In this document: piece after piece, positions 1-8,864 of the stretch
Layout: the number at the start of each line of letters is the position of its first letter
How positions within the stretch are numbered: position 1 is the stretch's first letter
Assembly (NCBI GenBank): GCA_002951815.1
Contig: CP019454.1
Location: 3,111,837 to 3,175,836, forward strand
Direction of reading: 5' to 3'
DNA from: Sulfobacillus thermotolerans
GTDB taxonomy: Bacteria; Bacillota; Sulfobacillia; Sulfobacillales; Sulfobacillaceae
DNA: 64,000 nucleotides
Notes under the pieces: generated by a model
The model's input: only the letters and a program-made list of their open reading frames with translations
What the model was told of the DNA's origin: nothing
The model's database searches: none
Translations under genes and position numbers: made by a program

Positions 1-2
1 AT

Positions 3-1364
3 AGCCGCACCTGGAATCAGACGGTATTACGCACTGATGCTCCCTATATCAATTTTGTCAGCATCCATGACTATCCCCTTGCATCAAACCTCTCGAACGC
101 CGAATTGCTCACGCAAATTCCCCAATACATCTCCCAAGCCATGAATTACGTGCACGAGGAGATTGCGGCTAATGTGCCCCCCTCTATAGCTGGGCATATC
201 CACACATGGGTCACCGAATACAATCCGTGTGGGGAACCAGGCCCACAATCCATCAGCCCAGTTTATGGAGCTGCGATGGTAGAGAGTGCGATGCTGTGGC
301 GTGCGGAAGGCGCCTCCAAACTTTTCGTTTGGAGCTATGATGGGCAGGCCCATGTGGCAACACCGTCTTGGCCCGTGGCGACCAATGCTAACGCGCCATT
401 TGGTCTCTTCGCCCTTGCTGGAGATGGACAGTCTCCTGAACTCCCAGCCAATACTTTATACCCCTCTGGTCAAGCCCTGTCCCAGCTAATGAACGCTATT
501 GGCCAAGGGGGCGTTTTAAGCACATGGACCAACGGTTCCTTCGTTGTCGGAGCGATTAAGAGCAATGTGGGCCAAAGCCTATTTCTCATTAATGAAACGG
601 CGAGGCCCCAGTCCGTAACAGTCAATGACCAAACTTACGAAGTACCTGGCGCCTCTTTGCTCAGTACCACCACGACGGCCCCCATCTTCTCCCTGTCTCT
701 AAGCCAAAATACCGAAGGCAGCACGCTGCCGAAGATTACCTATCACAAACATACTCCTGTTATTCAAAGCCCAGGAACCGTGTATGATGGCGAAGTGGTG
801 ACACTCCAAGGTTTGCATTTGGGATCTGCCATGAAAGCTCCGGCGTACGTACAGATCTCCCAGAACAACGTCAATTATGGGGGACCAGGGGATGACTACC
901 ATATTGCTATTAGTCAGTGGAGTCCAACTTCTGTTACCTTTAAAGTGCCAAATGGCTATTCGGGACCAGGCCTAGCCAATGGTCCGGCCACTATCGAGTT
1001 GGCAACTGACAACGGCGTAGTATCCAACATCGCCCCGGTTATGGTAACACCGCCCCCCCAATTAGGGGTTTCGCTAAGCCCTGATAGTGCTTTGCAACCC
1101 GGAACCATCCTAACGATTACGGGTACGAACTTGGGCGCTACCCAAGGGTCTGGATATGTGCTAATCAGTCAAAACGGGATTAATTATGGGGCCCCCAGTG
1201 ATTGGTACAAAATTCATATTCTGCAATGGACCAATTCCCACGTCGTCTTAGTTATTCCCAACGGCTCGTCGGGTCCTGCTCTATTGCCGGGTACTGCTAC
1301 GCTTCAAGTTACAAACTCTACAGGCGAACAGTCTCCTCTGTTGTCGTTGACGATTCGGCAATAG
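3..1364 (+). CDS. Surface glycoside-hydrolase-like protein, 5'-truncated
   Basis: The reading frame is open from the first bases of the window (codon phase 3) with no start, so the N-terminus lies outside. The first ~110 visible residues (SIHDYPLA, HIHTWVTEYNP, ESAMLWRAEG, FVWSYDGQ) resemble the C-terminal half of a TIM-barrel glycosidase, with a possible catalytic Glu in WVTEYNP; this is inference. Two related ~90-residue beta modules follow, each with a YVxISQNxxNYG motif and a VPNGxSGPxL motif. They look like IPT/TIG-type surface domains. There is no visible C-terminal anchor. A terminator follows directly. The protein is probably secreted or wall-associated; substrate unknown. Confidence 0.6.
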   Translation, partial: SRTWNQTVLRTDAPYINFVSIHDYPLASNLSNAELLTQIPQYISQAMNYVHEEIAANVPPSIAGHIHTWVTEYNPCGEPGPQSISPVYGAAMVESAMLWRAEGASKLFVWSYDGQAHVATPSWPVATNANAPFGLFALAGDGQSPELPANTLYPSGQALSQLMNAIGQGGVLSTWTNGSFVVGAIKSNVGQSLFLINETARPQSVTVNDQTYEVPGASLLSTTTTAPIFSLSLSQNTEGSTLPKITYHKHTPVIQSPGTVYDGEVVTLQGLHLGSAMKAPAYVQISQNNVNYGGPGDDYHIAISQWSPTSVTFKVPNGYSGPGLANGPATIELATDNGVVSNIAPVMVTPPPQLGVSLSPDSALQPGTILTITGTNLGATQGSGYVLISQNGINYGAPSDWYKIHILQWTNSHVVLVIPNGSSGPALLPGTATLQVTNSTGEQSPLLSLTIRQ

Positions 1365-1385
1365 ACCAGCTACTACTCATGTTTT

Positions 1386-1420
1386 ACTCCCCCGGCTCCG
1401 ACAGATGCGGGGGAGTCTTT
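1386..1420. terminator. Hairpin between convergent genes
   Basis: ACTCCCCC at 1386-1393 pairs with GGGGGAGT at 1409-1416, followed by CTTT. It lies between the end of the surface protein (+) and the end of the membrane protein (-) and could serve both. Confidence 0.6.
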
Positions 1421-1423
1421 ACG

Positions 1424-3079
1424 TTAAGGCGCAGATGGCAAAATCGCGTAGAGCCGGAATTTGTCAGGTCCGGGAAAACTTTTAATCAGCCGTGTCCACG
1501 GCACGGAACCCGCCCATAACCCGGGCCATTGGCGATTGATCGCGTCGAGTTTAGCGGTAAACAGCGGACGCGGCACCAAAAACGCATCGACCCGGCCTCG
1601 TGGATTATGCAAAATGGCAGCAAAATCATAATCTGACGTAATGGTTAGCTGATTTAGGTGATGGATGCGAACGGCTATTGGCCAATCAATAAAGGTATCC
1701 GCTAAAATTGTAAGGTGGGGATGGTTATTGATATACTGCACCACGTTCGCCGTTGACGTAAAAGGATTATCAGCATACCGCAATGACTGCCCGCGAAAAG
1801 CCGCATCGATAATCGGACCATTCGGATGACTCAAGACGGGAATTTGCACTGCCAAAACCGTTCCGACATTTCCTGATATCAATATCAATGACAAGCCTGC
1901 CCACAAAAAGCTGCGGGATAACAGACTTTTAGGTATTCGAATTTTTGAGGCCGCATAAATCATAAGCAACAGACCATTGGGAATAAAGGTGATAAAATAC
2001 CGATCCCAATCGGCTAAATGTCCTGAATAGACGAAAGCCAGCTCGAGCGCCACCGCCCCAATGGTACCCGCAATTAACACAATAGCCCGGGCGTCTTTAC
2101 GCTTACCAAAACAAAAGAACAACGTAAAAATTCCTCCGAGATAAATGGGCCAATACAAAAAACCAAAGTGTGCAACGTAAAGCAGGGAACCAAAGATGTG
2201 GTGATAAGCGCGTGCTAAGGCGCCATTGACGCCGGCCCCTGTCGCCGTCTGAGCTAAATTCCCATAACTAGAATTTAAGAAATAAAGCGGGCTTTTCATA
2301 ACGAGCCAGTTAAAATAGAGCCAAAGCCCCCCCACAAATACGATAGGCGCTCCAAGCAAAATCGCCGACCCTTGCCATTGAGCTGGATGAGCTTTCCCCC
2401 ATTGCGCGATAATCAACGCAGCAATCACAAAAGCTCCAAAAGGAACGGCTTCGTAGCGCATACCAAATCCCATGGCAAGCCAAAAGCCCCCAGCCATCAG
2501 TCGGCGTAACGATCCATGTTGCAGATAGTCAAAGAGTCCATCGTAGCTGCCCAACATACAGCTTACCCAAAGCAAGTCGGTCATTCCATTAGCACCATAG
2601 AGAATAATAAAGGGATTGAGCACAAAGATGAGGGTCGCCGTAATTCGCACCCCCTTCGGAACCGTAAAGCCTTGGATAATGTGGTTGAAATGATAGACCC
2701 CAATGGCCCCAAAGACTGCCGTCACCACATTGCCCGCAATACCGCGGGACACAACGGCGGGAAACCAAGGATGTAGGGCCACGATGGGTAATTCTAAGAG
2801 GCTCGGCAGAGGGTTCCATATGAGCCCAATAGCTCCCAAATGTGGGTCGCGACTAAATAAGACGTAATAAGCATTGCTGACCCGAGAGGCTGCGTCGCCC
2901 GCATAATAGTGCAGATCGTAAATAAAATAGACACTGACCGCCGCATAAACGAAAAAGGCCAATACGGCAATTCCTTGACCTTCCGACAGCATCCAGGATT
3001 TGCGCCTATTCCGAATAGCTAGAGTAGGAGTGTTTCGCGTCAGTGGTGGATTAACAAGGGACGACGTTGTGTTGGTCAT
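1424..3079 (-). CDS. Multi-pass membrane protein, GT-C glycosyltransferase-like
   Basis: A 551-residue protein with about ten hydrophobic segments. The first extracytoplasmic loop holds YYAGDAASR, followed by NPLPSLLELP. An acidic residue in this loop is typical of GT-C enzymes that use polyprenyl-phosphate sugars, so a mannosyl- or arabinosyl-transferase-like role is inferred. The start is the ATG at 3079, preceded by GGAGG with 6-7 nt spacing; an in-frame ATG eight codons upstream has no such site. It lies downstream of a polyprenol-phosphate-sugar-synthase-like gene on the same strand, which would supply the donor. The acceptor is unknown. Confidence 0.6.
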   Translation of the reverse strand: MTNTTSSLVNPPLTRNTPTLAIRNRRKSWMLSEGQGIAVLAFFVYAAVSVYFIYDLHYYAGDAASRVSNAYYVLFSRDPHLGAIGLIWNPLPSLLELPIVALHPWFPAVVSRGIAGNVVTAVFGAIGVYHFNHIIQGFTVPKGVRITATLIFVLNPFIILYGANGMTDLLWVSCMLGSYDGLFDYLQHGSLRRLMAGGFWLAMGFGMRYEAVPFGAFVIAALIIAQWGKAHPAQWQGSAILLGAPIVFVGGLWLYFNWLVMKSPLYFLNSSYGNLAQTATGAGVNGALARAYHHIFGSLLYVAHFGFLYWPIYLGGIFTLFFCFGKRKDARAIVLIAGTIGAVALELAFVYSGHLADWDRYFITFIPNGLLLMIYAASKIRIPKSLLSRSFLWAGLSLILISGNVGTVLAVQIPVLSHPNGPIIDAAFRGQSLRYADNPFTSTANVVQYINNHPHLTILADTFIDWPIAVRIHHLNQLTITSDYDFAAILHNPRGRVDAFLVPRPLFTAKLDAINRQWPGLWAGSVPWTRLIKSFPGPDKFRLYAILPSAP

Positions 3080-3266
3080 TAAGGTCCTCCATTGGACTCG
3101 CAAGATATTGAAAAGGTGCTAATACCGTCACTATTACTGTAGGCCATGAGCGCCATTTCGTCTGTCCCACAGTGCGTCTCAATAAGAGTATCGGCGCAGA
3201 TCATCCGGGGTGCCGTCTGTTAAAAACTCCAAGCATCGTCACGAAGCGTGATTGTGCGGGTTCTTA

Positions 3267-4442
3267 TTACGTTCGACTGTGAAGGGGTTGTTCCACTCCT
3301 AAAAGACTGTGAGAACGGCGAGCGAGAATGTGATAGCCTGTATAGGTCACCATTGATGCCACAGCGATTCCTGCTACTTTGCCCAATAAAGCTCCAGTAT
3401 TTCCCAAGACGTGCGACGACAATCCACTGAGTGTCATCTGCACGGCCACTCCAAGACTTGTCACCACATAGAATCCGAAGGCCGGTAAGGGGGTGCGAAA
3501 ACTAACACGAGAATGCAGAATATAGCCACATATACTCGCCACAATCCATGCGCCTAACGATTCCAAAGCAGCGAGAAATCCGTTGTGAAATGGTGGCCAA
3601 ATCGACATAAACATCCAGAAGACCGCAATATCGACCACTGTGTTGAGTGAACCCACCACCCCAAACCGCAAAAGCTGCCATCTATCCTCCCACACGCGGT
3701 GGAATACGTGTGACCAATGAGCCCATGCCATCTTCCCCAAAGACGGCACACAAGCCACCATATGATTCAGTCCGGCTCGTCGTGGACGCACACTGCGCTG
3801 ATTGACGGGAACCTCGATAATCCGCAAATTATGACGCCTTGCCTTCATTAACGCTTCAATATCATAGAGCCATCCCGGTTCCCTGGCTTTCGTTAAGACA
3901 TCTCGCGCAAACCACCCTGGGAAGACTTTCATGCCCGCTTGTGTATCCTTGACGGGGAGCTGCAACACCTTAGATGCTAGCCAATGCGCTAAGCGGGAGG
4001 TGTGGCGTTCAAACCACGGACGTTCATCATGTTCCCGGCAAGCAATGACGCATTGGTCATAATCTTTGCCAATGAGTTCTACCATTGCAGGCAATAGTTC
4101 CGCGGGGTATTCCAAATCGGCATCAATAAAGGCGACAACGTCGCCTCTACTGGCCTGAAATCCACACATAATGGCATGGCCTTTTCCGGTCGAGGTATGG
4201 GTTTTCAACACGTGAACCGGAGAATGCACAACATCCGCCGCTCTTCGTGCCTCGGTACTGGTGTCATCGGAAGACGCGTCATCAACGACAATGATTTCTA
4301 CCGCCATGTCAGCCGCTTGAAAGATCGCGTCTATTGTGTATATGGCCTCACCAATGCGTCCCGCCTCATTCTTGGCGGGAATCACCACTGACACTAATTG
4401 CCGATGGGGTACCCATGCCGTATTTGGTGCCATATCTGCCAA
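3267..4442 (-). CDS. GT2 glycosyltransferase fused to GtrA-like membrane domain
   Basis: Residues ~15-240 are a GT2 domain of the dolichyl/polyprenyl-phosphate sugar synthase kind: SVVIPAKNEAGRI, IIVVDDASSDDT, GKGHAIMCG and the metal-binding FIDADLEYP. Residues ~255-380 form four hydrophobic segments opening with LRFGVVGSLNTVVDIAVFW, the GtrA signature. The enzyme probably loads a sugar onto a lipid carrier and the GtrA part anchors or helps flip it. The start is uncertain: TTG at 4442 has GGAAGGG 12 nt upstream, while ATG at 4433 lies three codons later. The GT-C-like gene downstream is a plausible partner. Family is clear; sugar is unknown. Confidence 0.85.
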   Translation of the reverse strand: MADMAPNTAWVPHRQLVSVVIPAKNEAGRIGEAIYTIDAIFQAADMAVEIIVVDDASSDDTSTEARRAADVVHSPVHVLKTHTSTGKGHAIMCGFQASRGDVVAFIDADLEYPAELLPAMVELIGKDYDQCVIACREHDERPWFERHTSRLAHWLASKVLQLPVKDTQAGMKVFPGWFARDVLTKAREPGWLYDIEALMKARRHNLRIIEVPVNQRSVRPRRAGLNHMVACVPSLGKMAWAHWSHVFHRVWEDRWQLLRFGVVGSLNTVVDIAVFWMFMSIWPPFHNGFLAALESLGAWIVASICGYILHSRVSFRTPLPAFGFYVVTSLGVAVQMTLSGLSSHVLGNTGALLGKVAGIAVASMVTYTGYHILARRSHSLLGVEQPLHSRT

Positions 4443-4621
4443 AATGGTTCGCTTCCCTTCCTACCCGTGATGTTCTCACTCATACGCTAACAGGGCAGGA
4501 AACAAGGAACAGTACCAGTCGCAGTCGCAATTTTGGTCTCTTATCGACCGAGTATTGGTGCAAAGCGCCTTATAGCCCATAAAGGGGATGAAGACATCTG
4601 ATCTTGTCTGGGGAAGTGGGT

Positions 4622-4639
4622 TGAGACAAAGCCTGAGAC
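4622..4639 (+). promoter_or_regulatory. TGAGAC direct repeats (candidate operator)
   Basis: TGAGAC occurs at 4622-4627 and 4634-4639, 12 bp apart, as TGAGACAAA-gcc-TGAGACtGTTT. An almost identical arrangement precedes the convergent ATPase regulator at 7420-7448. It lies about 80 bp upstream of the LuxR-type regulator start. Confidence 0.5.
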
Positions 4640-4719
4640 TGTTTACGGTTTTTTAACCCATTACACTCAAAGGGCCAACATAATGGATGGTTGTATATAA
4701 AGAAAGGACGAATTCGGAT

Positions 4720-5397
4720 ATGGCCCGAAAGGCATACCAAAATAAATCGGCCGCAATTCCTGCCTTGACGCAAACCGAAATAGACGCGCTAAAGCTCGCA
4801 GCCCAAGGCTATACAGCAGAACAAATCGCCCAGACCATGGAGATTGCACCACGCACCGCCACGCGCCATATTCACCGGGCGCTGAAAAAGCTTCTCACGC
4901 GTTGGCCCACAGCGCTAATCGAAGGATCGCCGAAAGTAACAAAGACCGGCTCGTCTGACCAGTGGAATAGGATTTTGACACGCAAGGCGGGAGAATCCCG
5001 CATCAAGGCGTATATTAAGCGCGCTCAGTTGCAACCCCATTCGTCATGGGCTTATATTTATATTCTCCTCATGAATAGTACATCCCAGCCCTATAGACAG
5101 CCCACAGTATTAGAGGGTATTCCCCACCATGTCCGCGAATCGGATACAGTCATCCAGTGGGATGACCATGAATGGGTAATTTTTCTCCCCGCGGCAACAA
5201 GGGGAGAAGCCGAAGCGGTGACACGCCGGATGACTGGCGAGCGCTCGGTTCACTTTCCCTTTGGCATTGGATGGAGTGTGTCAGGGCTTCACGACGATGT
5301 GGCAGATGCCATTCAAACCGCTCGTCGTTTAGCCCTTGAAGATTATGCCCAGGTGGTCTTTTATTCGACCTCCCATAACCGAATGCCTCCCCATTAG
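4720..5397 (+). CDS. LuxR-type HTH regulator with degenerate GGDEF-like domain
   Basis: A 225-residue protein. Residues ~14-60 form a LuxR/sigma-4-type helix-turn-helix (LTQTEIDALKLAAQGY, AEQIAQTMEIAPRTATRHI). The C-terminal ~130 residues follow the layout of a diguanylate cyclase domain (RESDTVIQWDDHEWVIFLP, then GIGWSV and DAIQTARRLALEDYAQ), but the GGDEF signature is replaced by DDHEW. Catalysis is therefore unlikely; nucleotide sensing or dimerisation is more plausible (inference). The ATG at 4720 is chosen because AAAGGA lies 11 nt upstream; an ATG at 4687 has no such site. It converges on the ATPase regulator and shares its TGAGAC repeat. Confidence 0.7.
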   Translation: MARKAYQNKSAAIPALTQTEIDALKLAAQGYTAEQIAQTMEIAPRTATRHIHRALKKLLTRWPTALIEGSPKVTKTGSSDQWNRILTRKAGESRIKAYIKRAQLQPHSSWAYIYILLMNSTSQPYRQPTVLEGIPHHVRESDTVIQWDDHEWVIFLPAATRGEAEAVTRRMTGERSVHFPFGIGWSVSGLHDDVADAIQTARRLALEDYAQVVFYSTSHNRMPPH

Positions 5398-5455
5398 GGG
5401 GAGGTGCCTCGCTCCTATTCCGGCGCGTTTTTAACTTGAACGCTTGGTACACAGG

Positions 5456-7309
5456 TCATTCAAATAGGGCCTGAGCCAAGCGTTCTAGCGCCGCCCGGTG
5501 GTTGCGAAAGTATGTGGCACGGGAGAGGTGCAGACGTTCCGCCAATTCTTCATGGGTCCCCTGCTTATCCAAATAATACAGCGCCAGCAACGTTTTCCCG
5601 CCAATATGCGCTCCTAAATCGGCCGACGTCAAGGCATCGAGGAACCATGCCCGTAATTGGTCCGGAACCCCAACCTGACGCCAATACTCGGCCAGGACGG
5701 TTCGTTCTAAATCTGGTTCGGAAGATAACAACTGAAGCGCTTCTTGAATCGCAGGAATTGGGTGCTCAGGCGGCGGGGCAACCGGGGCTCGCAGAATATC
5801 GGCCAGCCAGGCATGATATCCCATTGTAGCCAAATCGAGCATCCTAGATGGTGTCGCATTCTTTGGATTCATCGGCAATCCAAATCCCAAATGATTCAAC
5901 ACCTGGCTCATGGCTGGCGATGTCTCCCGTACGGTCCACAGCACTTTGCCTTGGGGCGGAAAGACGCGAAGGAGCGCCCCGAAGACCGTCTGTTCCGTGA
6001 GTCCATCATGGTCTGGCACCTGCAAATCATGAATAATAAGCAATTGATCGTGACTGCGACGGTCGATGACCACATATCCGGCCGCGGTGCCGTCTTGGTG
6101 AAATGCCGTCAGCACTTCCGCCTGCGTATAAGAGACCTGTGCGGCATCATAAGACGCGGAGGGCAACTCCGATAGCCGACCCCAACTCCACGTAAACTCA
6201 TCACTACGGTCGAATAATGGCTTCCCGACTTTCATCCGTATGAGGGGCATGATCCGGTCCCAAAACTCCTCGCTTGTCGTCGCCTGCTTATGGAGTGCTT
6301 GATGAAGATGATAAGCGGCTAGTTTTCGTGTCCATTGTTCCCACATCCAAGGCCGTGAGGCTTGCGCTGCGCGCCTTACCCGTGCTCGCACCAACGCCGG
6401 CATTCCATAATACCCGCCTTGATAGGCATCCACGAAGGGCATCGACGTTAATGCATCCCACGACGTTGCCACAGCCTGATGCCCTAGCACTTCGGCGAGC
6501 AAGTGGCGGTTAAAGATCGGGGTCATTGAAGAGACGGCGATTAAGGCATCGACATCTTTATCGTTGCCCTGTCCCGCTCGCCAAGCCATACGCTGAGAGC
6601 CCGGATGGCACACTTGCTCTAAGAGAAATGACGTCATTCCTCCTGTCATCACTCCGCACGCCACCGCACTATCACCCGGCCATGCCTCGGCCACTAATTT
6701 GATGCTATCCATCATCATACACAACAACCTCGGGCGCCCCCTGGAGATAGCAATGGCTTCCTCCACCACGGCGGGATCATGGACGTCTAACTGAGCACAT
6801 AACTGACGAGCTGTATCCACATCAAAATCCGTCAGCCGGTGCGACACAATTTGTCCTGACTGCTCGCCAGGCCACAAGCGGCGTGGCGACTGACGCCCGG
6901 ATAAGATAACACAGCCACCAGCTCGGCGGACTCCAGCAATGACGGGCCACAAATCTTGGACAGCATCATAGTTATCCACAATCCATAAGAGACGCTCTTT
7001 GTCTTTAACCGCCTCCACTTGCATCATGATCCGCGGCCATCCATGTTGGCCGTGCCTTGAGCCGGCCATCTCATACTGGTTATCCAGGAGGCCGTCGGTA
7101 AAGATCATCTCGCCCTCCCAATCCATCATCGACTCAAAGAACCGTTGTAAAAGATACGATTTACCGCAGCCAGCTGGTCCCCAAAGATATAGAATGGGAC
7201 GCGTGCCTACAGGACGTTGTGGCGTGTGCTGTAGTGCCTGCCACACGGCATCGCGTCCAATAATGCTCTCCCGGTACTCCGTATTGTACGACCCCACTTC
7301 TTCAATCAC
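5456..7309 (-). CDS. AAA/STAND-like ATPase regulator with C-terminal HTH
   Basis: A 617-residue protein. The N-terminal ATPase has Walker A GPAGCGKSYLLQ and a Walker B-like RLLWIVDNYD; the helical middle resembles STAND/AAA signalling ATPases. Around residues 395-475 a stretch (AAGYVVIDRR to VLNHLGFGLPM) is weakly reminiscent of a GNAT fold; this is only an impression. The C-terminus is a helix-turn-helix, THEELAERLHLSRATYFRNH. Start is GTG at 7309 with GGGGGG about 8 nt upstream. Ligand and targets cannot be told. Its 3' end lies 58 bp from the end of the convergent LuxR-type gene. Confidence 0.7.
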   Translation of the reverse strand: MIEEVGSYNTEYRESIIGRDAVWQALQHTPQRPVGTRPILYLWGPAGCGKSYLLQRFFESMMDWEGEMIFTDGLLDNQYEMAGSRHGQHGWPRIMMQVEAVKDKERLLWIVDNYDAVQDLWPVIAGVRRAGGCVILSGRQSPRRLWPGEQSGQIVSHRLTDFDVDTARQLCAQLDVHDPAVVEEAIAISRGRPRLLCMMMDSIKLVAEAWPGDSAVACGVMTGGMTSFLLEQVCHPGSQRMAWRAGQGNDKDVDALIAVSSMTPIFNRHLLAEVLGHQAVATSWDALTSMPFVDAYQGGYYGMPALVRARVRRAAQASRPWMWEQWTRKLAAYHLHQALHKQATTSEEFWDRIMPLIRMKVGKPLFDRSDEFTWSWGRLSELPSASYDAAQVSYTQAEVLTAFHQDGTAAGYVVIDRRSHDQLLIIHDLQVPDHDGLTEQTVFGALLRVFPPQGKVLWTVRETSPAMSQVLNHLGFGLPMNPKNATPSRMLDLATMGYHAWLADILRAPVAPPPEHPIPAIQEALQLLSSEPDLERTVLAEYWRQVGVPDQLRAWFLDALTSADLGAHIGGKTLLALYYLDKQGTHEELAERLHLSRATYFRNHRAALERLAQALFE

Positions 7310-7419
7310 TTGTGGTGCCCCCCGTTCTTCGTATCGTCTTTTTGTGGTTCGGCAACATTTGTGCTCATCCTGAGCGCGCTAGCTCCTTTTGGTACCGTAT
7401 TTGTACTGTAATTCAAAAC

Positions 7420-7448
7420 GTCTCATGAAACGTCTCACATTTGTCTCA
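7420..7448 (-). promoter_or_regulatory. Triple TGAGAC direct repeat (candidate operator)
   Basis: On the minus strand TGAGAC occurs at 7448-7443, 7437-7432 and 7425-7420, spaced 11 and 12 bp, with the run TGAGACAAA-tg-TGAGACGTTT. It lies 111-139 bp upstream of the ATPase regulator start and matches the element before the LuxR-type regulator. Confidence 0.5.
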
Positions 7449-7714
7449 GGTTTTTTCGGTCATACAGGGCCCCTTCACAGTGCCAGTACGTTTTTGGCCG
7501 CGAGAGACAGCCTCAAGTGGCGTTCTAATCGTCCGTAGCCACTATTATTGAAGAAATAAAATCGAAATCCGACACATTCTTTAGGACTAGGACACTACAT
7601 TAATAGGAGGGATGGTCATTCAAAGCCAACCGTCTTGAGAGTGTATTTGAAACTGTGGGCCATGGAAACATGCGCCTATAATACAAAGGAGTGAATGCAC
7701 ATGGGAGGCGTAAC

Positions 7715-7948
7715 ATGCTCATCTGCGATTGCTGTGGACAGGCCACTTCGGGGCTAGGACAGTCTTTTTCTTGGTGTAGCCATTTCCCCAATCTGTCGCG
7801 GTGGAAGACGGTTAAGATCTCGTCAGTCAATGGACACTGGCGCTTAGATGCGTTGTTATGCCGCCGGTGTGTGCGCCGCATCCGCGCTGAAATTGTGCGT
7901 AGCGATTCATCGTGGCATACACCCGCAGTAGCCAACCGCCCGTTATAA
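7715..7948 (+). CDS. Small zinc-ribbon-like protein
   Basis: A 77-residue protein with two Cys pairs, CDCC near the N-terminus and CRRC near residue 50, which fits a single zinc site. GGGAGG lies 6 nt before the ATG at 7715; a GTG eight codons upstream is less suitable. The rest is basic (RRCVRRIRAEIVR), so nucleic-acid binding is possible. Family not recognised. A strong terminator follows. The ~370 bp before it holds the upstream region of the ATPase regulator and no other gene. Confidence 0.55.
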   Translation: MLICDCCGQATSGLGQSFSWCSHFPNLSRWKTVKISSVNGHWRLDALLCRRCVRRIRAEIVRSDSSWHTPAVANRPL

Positions 7949-7961
7949 ATAGGCGTAGAAA

Positions 7962-8000
7962 AAGGCCGCCAACACTCCTAGCAGGAATGCTGGCGGCCTT
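7962..8000. terminator. Bidirectional terminator
   Basis: AAGGCCGCCA at 7962-7971 is a perfect complement to TGGCGGCCTT at 7991-8000. It separates the zinc-ribbon gene (+) from the end of the oxidase operon (-); A and T tracts flank both sides. Confidence 0.85.
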
Positions 8001-8027
8001 GTATCTTGACTCCCTATAACAACAAGT

Positions 8028-8261
8028 TTATCCCGGAATCGACGGGGGCTGGTCCGAACTCGCGCCCGGCCGACGCCCACTGGCGGACGTCTTCGCCGCC
8101 TTGTCGCTTTTGTCGACACTGAGCGCCACGCGCCGGAGCGTCAACAACAATATCGTCATGACCACAATCTGAAAGATCCACCACGCCGGGTCCCACCAAT
8201 GCGGCACCCCTTCACTATAGGGAATCTTCAAAGGTAAGGTTGGCCAAAATCCTCCGCTCAT
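8028..8261 (-). CDS. Small membrane protein ending the oxidase operon
   Basis: A 77-residue protein with one clear transmembrane helix (WWIFQIVVMTILLLTLRRVAL) and a polar, Ser/Pro/Lys-rich tail. It lies 33 bp after the subunit III gene on the same strand, with GGAGG 9 nt before the ATG. By position it is probably a small accessory subunit of the oxidase; no family is recognised. Confidence 0.6.
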   Translation of the reverse strand: MSGGFWPTLPLKIPYSEGVPHWWDPAWWIFQIVVMTILLLTLRRVALSVDKSDKAAKTSASGRRPGASSDQPPSIPG

Positions 8262-8294
8262 ATCCTCAGGCCTCCATTTCTCGCGTCTTGGCGC

Positions 8295-8864
8295 TTACAG
8301 TAAAAACACGACCACCCAGCTCGCAATCCACGCCAACGCCACATAGACCCAAAAGTACACGCTGGCTTCCGCCGTCCAAAACCGTTCCGGCGCCATGTCT
8401 TGGCGGGCGTTGCGTAAGATGGCGATGCCCACCATAATCAGCCCGACCACCGCGTAGACCATATCCGCGCCCGAAATCACGTAATACATTTCCCCAAAGC
8501 GTCCTTGCGGCGACGCATACCGCAGGCCCCACTGGTAAATCACCGTCAACATCGCCAGCAAGCCAAGCCCCGCGGCGACTTTCAAGCGGGTGGCCACCCG
8601 CTCGCGGGCGTCCGGCCCCGTGCGGGCCCGCAGCGCTTGCCACGCGACCCACGCGCTCAGCGCCATCAGCACCGCCCCCGCCACGCCAAAGCCTTGGTCG
8701 GCTTGGGGTGAAACATAGGATCCGTCGTACAGATACTTCGCTTCAAACAGCACCACAAAGGGCACGATTTGCGTCGCGATGAAAAACAACATGCTAAAGC
8801 GGACCGCCCGGTAGTTCGCCGGGGTCAGCGCCGCACTGCGGCGCTGTTCCGGTGCATTCGTCAT
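8295..8864 (-). CDS. Heme-copper oxidase subunit III-like protein
   Basis: A 189-residue protein with five predicted helices. The last helix (YFWVYVALAWIASWVVVFLL) resembles the conserved end of oxidase subunit III, and length and topology match short bacterial CoxC/CyoC proteins. The ATG overlaps the subunit I stop codon (ATGA), and its GGAGGAGGGG site lies inside the subunit I gene, so translation is coupled. Role: integral, non-catalytic subunit stabilising subunit I. Confidence 0.75.
   Translation of the reverse strand: MTNAPEQRRSAALTPANYRAVRFSMLFFIATQIVPFVVLFEAKYLYDGSYVSPQADQGFGVAGAVLMALSAWVAWQALRARTGPDARERVATRLKVAAGLGLLAMLTVIYQWGLRYASPQGRFGEMYYVISGADMVYAVVGLIMVGIAILRNARQDMAPERFWTAEASVYFWVYVALAWIASWVVVFLL

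Noticed and set aside
7600-7935. 111-residue minus-strand frame
   Set aside because: Antisense to the zinc-ribbon gene, which has a better ribosome site and paired Cys motifs.
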